NCBI RefSeq assembly: GCF_004078635.1
Contig: NZ_RZNB01000007.1
Coordinates: 1 to 64,000, forward strand
Reading direction: 5' to 3'
Source: Labedella phragmitis
GTDB taxonomy: Bacteria; Actinomycetota; Actinomycetes; Actinomycetales; Microbacteriaceae
DNA length: 64,000 bases
Part shown: one piece after another, positions 1 through 6,515 of the stretch
How the letters are laid out: every line of letters begins with the position of its first letter
How positions within the stretch are numbered: the first letter of the stretch is position 1
Notes under the pieces: model-generated
The model's database searches: none
What the model saw: only the letters and a program-made list of their open reading frames with translations
Told to the model about the DNA's origin: nothing
Position numbers and translations under genes: made by a program

Positions 1-128
1 CCCCTCAGTTCCCTGGGCCTCTCGAGAGGCTCGAATCCCAGACGACCCAACATCGACTCGAGCCCTTCGACGGGTTCAGGGAGCACCCCCTCAGCTCCCT
101 GAGCCTCTCGAGGGGCTCGAGTCGTTTT
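1..128. repeat. REP-like inverted repeat with a partial upstream copy
   Basis: Positions 54-84 and 94-124 form arms of 31 nt that match at 27 positions around a 9-nt loop (85-93), followed by TTTT at 125-128. Positions 1-36 are a diverged direct copy of 87-122, so two and a half related half-units are present. The GC-rich palindrome with a short T run could terminate a plus-strand gene left of the window. The sequence style resembles intergenic palindromes common in Microbacteriaceae. The rest up to 187 holds nothing I can name. Confidence 0.6.
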
Positions 129-187
129 GCGGGGTCGCCGGGTGGTCGGGTCGTCGGGCCGGGCGGGCCGTGGTTCGGGACGCGCCG

Positions 188-1081
188 CTAGTTGAGGGCA
201 GCGAGGCGGTAGCCGACGCCGCGAACGGTCTCGATGAAGCGGGGTGCGGCGATGTTGTCGCCGAGCTTGCGGCGCAGATTGGCCATGTGCACCTCGACGG
301 CGCGCTTGTCGGCATCGTTCACGTAGTACGTCGTGACGTAGTCCTCGCCGCGGAGGCGCAGCGCGAGGTCGGCCTTCGAACGCACGCGGCGGCGCGAATC
401 CATGAGCGCGGCGACCAGGTCGAACTCGCTCCGCGTCAGTTCGAGCTCGACGCCGTCGACCTCGGCGATCCGCATCTCGGCGTTGACGCGGAGGCCGTTG
501 TGCTCGAGCCAACCCTCGTCGGGCGAGTCGCTCGACGACGCAACGGGTGCCGGCGCGGAAGGTGCGTCGGCCGGGGGAGCGACCGCTGGTACCCGCGCCG
601 AGACGGCGGGCGCGACGGCGTCCATGGTCGCGCTCCAGACGGGGGCGGCGACGGGGCCGCTCGTGGCAGCGGGGTCAGCGACGGCCGGCTCGCCGCCGGC
701 GAGCCGGGGTCGACGCAGCATCGCCTCGATGCGAGCGCGCAGTTCGCGCGGGCGGAAGGGCTTCGTGACGTAGTCGTCCGCCCCGGCCTCGAGTCCCTGG
801 AGGGCGTCGATCTCCTCGTCACGAGCCGTGAGCATGACGATGTAGGTGCTGCTGAATGCGCGGATGCGCTTGGCCGCCTCGAACCCGTCGATGCCGGGAA
901 GGCTCACGTCGAGGGTCGTCACGACGGGGGAGAACTGGCGCACCGCTGCCACACCGTCGATCCCGTTGTCAGCCGACACCGTCTCGAATCCCGCTTGAGA
1001 GAGTACGGTCTCGAGGAGTCCCCGGATGTCGGGGTCGTCTTCGATGATTACGGCGAGGCGCCGTTCGCCAGTGTCATCCAT
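188..1081 (-). CDS. OmpR/PhoB-family response regulator, orphan, with long linker
   Basis: A 297-residue two-component regulator. The receiver domain (about residues 8-125) has the acidic cluster E14-D15-D16, phospho-acceptor D58, T85 and K107 of the active fold. A Pro/Ala-rich linker of roughly 70 residues follows, unusually long for the family, and then a winged-helix DNA-binding domain (about 195-295) ending in the typical GVGYRL motif. No histidine kinase gene lies beside it, so its partner is unknown. The GH6 gene upstream on the same strand is 90 bp away but nothing ties the two together. A -10 hexamer lies 7 nt before the ATG, which suggests a leaderless transcript. Confidence 0.93.
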   Translation of the reverse strand: MDDTGERRLAVIIEDDPDIRGLLETVLSQAGFETVSADNGIDGVAAVRQFSPVVTTLDVSLPGIDGFEAAKRIRAFSSTYIVMLTARDEEIDALQGLEAGADDYVTKPFRPRELRARIEAMLRRPRLAGGEPAVADPAATSGPVAAPVWSATMDAVAPAVSARVPAVAPPADAPSAPAPVASSSDSPDEGWLEHNGLRVNAEMRIAEVDGVELELTRSEFDLVAALMDSRRRVRSKADLALRLRGEDYVTTYYVNDADKRAVEVHMANLRRKLGDNIAAPRFIETVRGVGYRLAALN

Positions 1082-1088
1082 CGGGCCG

Positions 1089-1094
1089 ATCGTA
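1089..1094 (-). promoter_or_regulatory. -10 element of response regulator (leaderless)
   Basis: TACGAT on the minus strand, separated from the ATG at 1081 by 7 nt. This predicts transcription starting at the start codon. Confidence 0.5.
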
Positions 1095-1171
1095 GCAACT
1101 CGCGGACGCTTCGGATGCCCCCCTCGGCCGGGGCGCCGTCGGCGTGGCGCGCTGTTCGGCAGGACCGAGGA

Positions 1172-2128
1172 TCACCAGCCGGCGTTGCGCGCGAGTTCCG
1201 CGAGACCCGCCGGCCACCACTCGCCCGCCGCGGGTCCGCCGTTGCAGGAACCGTCGCTCTCGCCTGGCGCCTTGATCCAGAGGTTCGCGTCCATCGCGCC
1301 GCTCGTCGGTTCGGTGAGGGGCGTGGCGCCGAGCGCCCGGCCGGACGGGTTGCACCAGTCGGCGTTCGAGCCGGCTCCGTTGCGGGAGGTGTCGATGACG
1401 TAGTGCGCTCCGCCGAGGAGGCCGCTGAGCTCCTCCGCGTAATCGCGTTCGTCTGCGGTGGGGTTGAAGTTCGAGACGTTCGTCGAGAAGCCCCTGATCC
1501 CGTCGACGCCGACCCTTTCGAGGAGATCCGCCATGTCGTCGACGCTCCGCCAGTTCGAGTGTCCGCCGTCGACGTAGACCCACGCGTCGGTCCCGGCGAG
1601 GGTCGACACCGCGTCGCGGACGAGCGCGACCTGTTCGTCCTCGTCCTCGCACTCGATCGCGAGTGAGAGCGAGTCCGGCTCGACGATGACGACGCTGTGT
1701 TGCTCACCCAGTGAGTCGGCGATCTCCGCGACCCACTCCGGGTAGGCGGAGGGGGAGAGCCCTCCGGCGGAGAAGTTTCCGCAGTCGCGGTTGGGGATGC
1801 CGTAGACGACGAAGACGGGCACCGACCCGGTCCGTGCGGCGTCGGACACGATGGAACGTACGTAGCCGCCGACCTCACCGGGACCCTGCTCCTCCGGCGT
1901 GAGCCAGATCCCGGTCGGCGTCGTGGCGACGCGTTCGACGACGGCGTCGCCCTCGCCGGCCGCGACAGCGGTCGCCGCCGATCCGGCGGGATCGACGTAG
2001 ATGCGCTGGGCGTCGAACGGTCCGCTCATCTGTGCGTTCACGAGGAAGACGAATCCGGCCGCGACGACGAGCACCGGTACGAAGACGCTCGCGAACACGA
2101 GCGCAGTACGCCCTCGGACTTCACCCAC
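1172..2128 (-). CDS. Membrane-anchored glycoside hydrolase family 6 (endoglucanase-type)
   Basis: A 318-residue protein with an N-terminal hydrophobic segment (about residues 8-30, no clear signal peptidase site), so it is probably held on the outer face of the membrane. The rest is a GH6 catalytic domain: PNRDCG with D115, the EPDSL motif with D152 (expected general acid), and a KAPGESDG block with D292 (expected base position). GH6 enzymes cleave beta-1,4-glucan with inversion. There is no carbohydrate-binding module, so it may act on soluble oligomers or on cell-surface glucan rather than crystalline cellulose. The GTG start is chosen because a GGGAGGA ribosome site sits just upstream. It is divergent from mqo. 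Confidence 0.88.
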   Translation of the reverse strand: MGEVRGRTALVFASVFVPVLVVAAGFVFLVNAQMSGPFDAQRIYVDPAGSAATAVAAGEGDAVVERVATTPTGIWLTPEEQGPGEVGGYVRSIVSDAARTGSVPVFVVYGIPNRDCGNFSAGGLSPSAYPEWVAEIADSLGEQHSVVIVEPDSLSLAIECEDEDEQVALVRDAVSTLAGTDAWVYVDGGHSNWRSVDDMADLLERVGVDGIRGFSTNVSNFNPTADERDYAEELSGLLGGAHYVIDTSRNGAGSNADWCNPSGRALGATPLTEPTSGAMDANLWIKAPGESDGSCNGGPAAGEWWPAGLAELARNAGW

Positions 2129-2262
2129 GATCCTCCCCCACCGGCCGCCTCTTCGACAGTGTATTGCCCCATCCGGCCGCTGGAGTCCGCCCGACGCGTC
2201 CTGCCTGCCGCGGTGGTGCGGCGACGGCTGCCCGGCCGGGTTCGATGCTCGTCCGCGCCACC

Positions 2263-2268
2263 TAAACT
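2263..2268 (+). promoter_or_regulatory. -10 element of mqo (leaderless)
   Basis: TAAACT ends 7 nt before the ATG at 2276. A weak -35-like TTCGAT at 2241-2246 lies 16 nt upstream. There is room for no 5' leader. Confidence 0.5.
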
Positions 2269-2275
2269 AGAGGTC

Positions 2276-3754
2276 ATGACGTCTCCTGAACCGGTGGATG
2301 TCGTCCTCATCGGTGGCGGCATCATGAGCGCGACACTCGCTTCCCTCATTACCGAGCTCGAGCCCGACTGGACCGTCGAGATCTTCGAGCGCCTTGGCGA
2401 TGTCGCCCAGGAGAGCTCGAACCCGTGGAACAACGCGGGGACGGGTCACGCGGCGCTGTGCGAGCTCAACTACATGCCGGAGGGCAAGGACGGCTCCGTG
2501 GACCCGTCGAAGGCGATCGGCATCAACGAGCAGTTCCAGCAGAGCCGGCAGTACTGGAGCCACCTCGTGGAGAAGGGCGCCATCTCGCAGCCGTCGAGCT
2601 TCATCAACGCGGTCCCGCACATGACCTTCGTGACGGGTGAGCACGACGTGACCTACTTGCGGAACCGCTACGACGCGCTCAAGGACCAGCCGCTCTTCGC
2701 CGGTATCGAGTTCTCGGACGACAGCCGTCGCATCGCGAAGTGGGCCCCTCTGCTCATGGCCGGTCGGCGCTCGGGCGTGCCCTTCGCCGCGACGCGGGTC
2801 GAGGCGGGGACGGACGTCGACTTCGGCGCCCTCACGCGCCAGCTCTTCGCGTCGGCGATCGACAACGGCGCGAAGCTCCGCCTCAATCACGAGGTGCGCA
2901 CGCTCAAGAAGAACCGCGACGGCACGTGGCACATCGGATTCCGACGCACCGTGGGGCGCGCCCCCGGTGCCGTGGACGCGCGCTTCGTGTTCGTCGGAGC
3001 CGGTGGCTGGGCCCTCAAGCTTCTGCAGAAGGCCGGCATCCCCGAGATCGACGGCTACGGCGTCTTCCCGATCTCCGGTCAGTTCCTGCGTACCGACGAC
3101 CCCGCGATCGTCGCGAAGCACCAGGCGAAGGTCTACAGCCAGGCAGCGGTGGGCGCTCCGCCCATGTCCGTTCCCCACCTCGACACGCGCGTCGTCGACG
3201 GCAAGCCGAGCCTGCTCTTCGGGCCGTACGCCGGATTCAGCCCCAAGTTCCTCAAGAACGGCTCCATCCTGGACATCGTGACCCAGGTGCGCCCGAAGAA
3301 CCTCGGCCCCATGCTGTCGGTCGCCCGCGACAACCCGAGCCTGCTCACCTACCTCATCGGCGAGTTGCTCGCGTCGCGGAAGAAGAAGGTCGCGGCCCTG
3401 CGGGCGTTCATGCCGACGGCCGACGGATCCGACTGGGAGCTCATCACCGCGGGTCAGCGCGCGCAGGTGATGAAGAAGGACCCGAAGAAGGGCGGAGTCC
3501 TGCAATTCGGCACCGAGGTGATCGCCGCGGGCGACGGCACGATCGCCGGTCTCCTCGGGGCGTCACCGGGGGCCTCGACGGCCGTGCCGATCATGCTCGA
3601 CGTCCTGCGCACGTGCTTCCCCGGCAAGGCCGACGAGTGGGACGAGGCACTGCGCACGATGATCCCCACGGTCGGGACGACCCTCAACGACAAGCCGGAA
3701 CTCGCCGACGAGGTCCTCACACGTACGGCTCGGGTACTGGGAATCGCTCGCTAG
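2276..3754 (+). CDS. mqo: Malate:quinone oxidoreductase
   Basis: A 492-residue FAD-dependent peripheral membrane enzyme that oxidises L-malate to oxaloacetate and passes electrons to quinone, replacing or assisting NAD-dependent malate dehydrogenase in the TCA cycle. The dinucleotide-binding GGG motif is at residues 13-15. Further MQO hallmarks are the SSNPWNNAGTGHAALCELNY block near the N-terminus, a PHMTFV motif and a C-terminal segment rich in GASPGAST. Length is typical. An upstream in-frame start at 2159 would add 39 residues with no family match, so the ATG at 2276 is preferred. The stop is followed after 2 nt by tdk, which suggests one transcript. Confidence 0.96.
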   Translation: MTSPEPVDVVLIGGGIMSATLASLITELEPDWTVEIFERLGDVAQESSNPWNNAGTGHAALCELNYMPEGKDGSVDPSKAIGINEQFQQSRQYWSHLVEKGAISQPSSFINAVPHMTFVTGEHDVTYLRNRYDALKDQPLFAGIEFSDDSRRIAKWAPLLMAGRRSGVPFAATRVEAGTDVDFGALTRQLFASAIDNGAKLRLNHEVRTLKKNRDGTWHIGFRRTVGRAPGAVDARFVFVGAGGWALKLLQKAGIPEIDGYGVFPISGQFLRTDDPAIVAKHQAKVYSQAAVGAPPMSVPHLDTRVVDGKPSLLFGPYAGFSPKFLKNGSILDIVTQVRPKNLGPMLSVARDNPSLLTYLIGELLASRKKKVAALRAFMPTADGSDWELITAGQRAQVMKKDPKKGGVLQFGTEVIAAGDGTIAGLLGASPGASTAVPIMLDVLRTCFPGKADEWDEALRTMIPTVGTTLNDKPELADEVLTRTARVLGIAR

Positions 3755-3756
3755 CC

Positions 3757-4383
3757 ATGGCGAAGCTGTACTTCCGTTACGGAGCGATGAACTCGGGCAA
3801 GAGCACCGCTCTCCTCCAGGCGGCCTACAACTACGAGGAGCGGGGACAGCGGGTCCTGCTCACGAAGCCCGCTGTCGACACGAAGGGCGACCGGTCGATC
3901 CAATCGCGGCTCGGCGTCACGCGCGAGGTCGACTACGTCATCGAGCCGGCGGAGGACACGCTCGCGCAGTTCCGACGGCATCGCCAGGAATCGCTCGAAC
4001 GCGACGGTGTCGACATCAGCTGTCTGCTCGTCGACGAAGCGCAGTTCCTCGAGGGGACGCAAGTCGACGGTCTGCTGCGCGTCGCGCTCCTCGAGGGCGT
4101 ACCGGTGCTCGCGTACGGGATCCGCACGGATTTCCTCACCGAGGCGTTCCCGGGATCGAGGCGCCTCCTCGAGGTCGCTCACACGATCGAGGAGCTCAAG
4201 ACGATCTGCCGCTGCGGCAGGAAGGCTCTCTTCAACGGACGTAAGGTCGGAGACCGGTTCGTCTTCGACGGCGATCAGGTCGCCATCGACGGTGAAGAGG
4301 TGACCTACGAGTCGCTGTGCGGCAATTGCTACCTCGAGGAGTCGGGCAACGTCATCGGTGCCCACCCCGCGCCCGCGGCCTGA
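3757..4383 (+). CDS. tdk: Thymidine kinase, type II
   Basis: A 208-residue kinase that phosphorylates thymidine to dTMP in the salvage pathway. The P-loop runs over G9-A-M-N-S-G-K15-S-T17; VDEAQF follows with E94 as the expected catalytic base. A structural zinc site is complete (C151, C153, C188, C191). It starts 2 nt after the mqo stop, so it is likely co-transcribed with mqo. Its last 32 bp overlap the end of the convergent VanZ-like gene. Confidence 0.96.
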   Translation: MAKLYFRYGAMNSGKSTALLQAAYNYEERGQRVLLTKPAVDTKGDRSIQSRLGVTREVDYVIEPAEDTLAQFRRHRQESLERDGVDISCLLVDEAQFLEGTQVDGLLRVALLEGVPVLAYGIRTDFLTEAFPGSRRLLEVAHTIEELKTICRCGRKALFNGRKVGDRFVFDGDQVAIDGEEVTYESLCGNCYLEESGNVIGAHPAPAA

Positions 4384-4837
4384 CGCGCTCCTCCAGCCAC
4401 CGATCGGTGCGGCGGCGAGCCGCGGCTCGTGAGGCCAGCCGGAATGCCGTGACCACGAGTGCACCGATCGTCGCACCCACCGTGTTCGCGAGCACGTCGA
4501 GCGGGGTCGCGAAACGCTGCGGCAGCAGCATCGCCTGGCCGAACTCGATCGCGAGCGACAGGGCCAACCCGATGATCGGGGCGAGCCACCATTCCCAGCG
4601 GGGGAGCACGAGCGCGATGAGGGCGCCGAGCGGCACGAACATCACGATGTTGGCGCCGAATTCGAGGTGGGCGTAGTCGACCCAGCCGGGTGCCCCGGCT
4701 GCGGCGAGTCGGTCGAGTATCGACCCGAGCACGCTGCGCATCCCCCGGTCCACGGGGACGGGCCAGTAGCCGATCACGAAGACGACGGTGAGGGTGAGCG
4801 TCGCGAGGACGCGGATGGCGGTCGTCCGCCCGCTCAC
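4352..4837 (-). CDS. VanZ-family membrane protein, second of a tandem pair
   Basis: A 161-residue integral membrane protein with about four hydrophobic segments and the VanZ-like signature NIVMFVPLG followed by IEFGQ and a DVLANTVGA motif. VanZ in enterococci gives low-level teicoplanin resistance, but the function of most family members is unknown and I do not infer resistance here. Its start overlaps the stop of the upstream VanZ paralogue by 4 nt (ATGA), so translation is coupled. The 3' end overlaps tdk on the other strand by 32 bp. Confidence 0.85.
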   Translation of the reverse strand: MSGRTTAIRVLATLTLTVVFVIGYWPVPVDRGMRSVLGSILDRLAAAGAPGWVDYAHLEFGANIVMFVPLGALIALVLPRWEWWLAPIIGLALSLAIEFGQAMLLPQRFATPLDVLANTVGATIGALVVTAFRLASRAAARRRTDRWLEERVRPRARGGHR

Positions 4838-5259
4838 GTGACCTCGGGGCGCCGCCGCTCACGGCGGCGGACGATGAGGGACAGGGCGCCTCCGATGAGT
4901 GCTCCCGCGGTGTTGGCGACGAGGTCGGACGTCGTCGCGAAGCGTTCGGGCAGGAATGCGCCCTGCAGGAACTCGATGAGCAGCGTGAAGGCGAGTCCGA
5001 GCACGATCGCCCACGCCCACATCCACCGCGGCACGCTGAGCGCGAGGAAGAGGCCGAACGGGATGAACATCACGATGTTCGCGGTGAACTCGATCGCCTC
5101 GAAGGTGATCGCCTCAGGGAGTCCGGCGGCGTGCAGCGCCTCGACGATCGCCCGGGCGAGGGGAGTGCCGTCTCCGCCCCGGGGATCCGGCCACAGTGTC
5201 ATGGCGAGGATCGCGAGCGTCGTGACGGCCAGGAGGATCGTCGGAAGTCGTCTCGCCAT
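4834..5259 (-). CDS. VanZ-family membrane protein, first of a tandem pair
   Basis: A 141-residue membrane protein with the same NIVMFIPFG, IEFLQG and LVANTAGA motifs in the same order as its downstream neighbour, so the two are paralogues probably made by tandem duplication. Hydrophobic segments lie near residues 5-22, 58-78, 82-102 and 112-130. A CATAAT -10-like hexamer sits 7 nt before the ATG, suggesting a leaderless message for the pair. Function unknown. Confidence 0.85.
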   Translation of the reverse strand: MARRLPTILLAVTTLAILAMTLWPDPRGGDGTPLARAIVEALHAAGLPEAITFEAIEFTANIVMFIPFGLFLALSVPRWMWAWAIVLGLAFTLLIEFLQGAFLPERFATTSDLVANTAGALIGGALSLIVRRRERRRPEVT

Positions 5260-5266
5260 GCGCTCG

Positions 5267-5272
5267 ATTATG
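5267..5272 (-). promoter_or_regulatory. -10 element of the VanZ pair (leaderless)
   Basis: CATAAT on the minus strand, 7 nt from the ATG at 5259. Confidence 0.4.
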
Positions 5273-5327
5273 GCAGTGTCTCGGGCGGCGAAAATCTCGG
5301 GTATCCTGGACGAGGCCTTCGGGCCAT

Positions 5328-5404
<77 letters not shown>

Positions 5405-5408
5405 TCCG

Positions 5409-5442
5409 GGCCCGGATCCACGCGAGAGCGAGGATCCGGGCC
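5409..5442 (+). terminator. Hairpin terminator after tRNA-Pro
   Basis: Perfect 11-bp arms GGCCCGGATCC and GGATCCGGGCC around a 12-nt loop, four bases after the tRNA end, followed by TTCGTCGTT. Confidence 0.7.
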
Positions 5443-5475
5443 TTCGTCGTTCCCTGTCTCTCCCACAGAGGAAAA

Positions 5476-5509
5476 CCCCTGTGGGCACGTGTAATCGTGC
5501 CCACAGGGG
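5476..5509 (-). terminator. Intrinsic terminator of the PBP-phosphoesterase operon
   Basis: A perfect 14-bp stem (CCCCTGTGGGCACG and its complement) with a 6-nt loop. Read on the minus strand it is followed by TTTT, so it ends the transcript that carries the metallophosphoesterase gene. Confidence 0.8.
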
Positions 5510-5540
5510 ATCTTCAGAGGAGGAGGGGAGGAGGGGCCGA

Positions 5541-6515
5541 CTAGCGCTCGGAGGGGACGAGGGTCAGCAGGGTCGCCTCGGGGAGGCACGCGAAGCGGAC
5601 GGGCGCATAGATCGAGGTCCCGAGCCCCGCCGAGACGTGCAGGAAGGCCGTCCGGTAGGCGTGACGCCACGTGCTGAGGCCCTTCACCTGACGGCGGGGG
5701 ATGTCGCAATTGGTGACGAGGGCGCCGAAGAACGGCACGCACACCTGGCCGCCGTGCGTGTGACCCGCGAGGATGAGCTCCGCGCCGTGCGTGACGAAGG
5801 AAGCCAGCACGCGGCGATACGGCGCGTGCGCGACACCGATCGTCACCGTCGGCTCCGAACCGGCGCTGTCGTCGTCGAGCGACTCCTCGTCCTGCCGCGA
5901 GTCGATGAGACCCGTGAGCCGGTCGAGGCGGTCGCGCCCGATGTGCGGGTCGTCGACACCGAAGAAGTCGAGACGGGTGCCCTTGATGGTGAGCGAACCG
6001 ACGTCGTTGTTGAGACCGGTCCAACCGAGGCCCTCGCGGAAGAACCGCTCGAGTCGCGCCGTGTCGAGATCGGCGGGGGTGTCCTTGACGCCCCCGGAGT
6101 GGCGGACGAGATACCGGAGCCAGTTCTTTCGAAGGGGCCCGTGGTAGTCGTTCGAGCCGTTGACGAAGACACCGGGGATGCCGGCGAAGTCCGCGAAGGC
6201 CGCCTCGATGCCGGGAATCGCGTCCTCGTGGCCGAGGTTGTCACCCGTGTCGACGACGAGGTCGGGTCGCAGCTGGGCGAGAGACCGCACCCAGGCCCGC
6301 TTGTCCCGTTGCCACGGCGCCATGTGCAGGTCGGAGAGGTGGAGCACCCGGATCGGCTCCGAGCCCGCCGGCAGGACAGGCACGGTCACTCGGCGGAGCG
6401 TGAACATCTTCCGCTCGACGAGCGAGCCCCACGCGAAGGCGAGCGCCCCCGCCAGCACTGTGGCGCCCAGCACGATGCCGGGCGCCACGACGCCGCGAGG
6501 AAGGCGCGAACTCAA
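5541..6515 (-). CDS. Metallophosphoesterase (calcineurin-like), membrane-anchored
   Basis: A 324-residue protein with an N-terminal hydrophobic segment and the metal-binding blocks of the calcineurin-like fold: HLSDLH, DTGDN, NGSNDYH and GHTHGGQ. The N in NGSND stands where GNHD is usual, a common variant. Substrate is not known; relatives act on phosphodiesters or lipid-linked phosphates. The start chosen is a TTG whose last two bases fall in the PBP stop codon (4-nt overlap); an in-frame GTG about 8 codons downstream is the alternative. Coupling to a cell-wall synthase may hint at an envelope role, but this is inference. Confidence 0.85.
   Translation of the reverse strand: MSSRLPRGVVAPGIVLGATVLAGALAFAWGSLVERKMFTLRRVTVPVLPAGSEPIRVLHLSDLHMAPWQRDKRAWVRSLAQLRPDLVVDTGDNLGHEDAIPGIEAAFADFAGIPGVFVNGSNDYHGPLRKNWLRYLVRHSGGVKDTPADLDTARLERFFREGLGWTGLNNDVGSLTIKGTRLDFFGVDDPHIGRDRLDRLTGLIDSRQDEESLDDDSAGSEPTVTIGVAHAPYRRVLASFVTHGAELILAGHTHGGQVCVPFFGALVTNCDIPRRQVKGLSTWRHAYRTAFLHVSAGLGTSIYAPVRFACLPEATLLTLVPSER

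Noticed and set aside
170-1666. Long plus-strand frame opposite the response regulator and GH6 genes
   Set aside because: It shadows two well-supported minus-strand genes and has no family match; such antisense frames are normal at this GC content.
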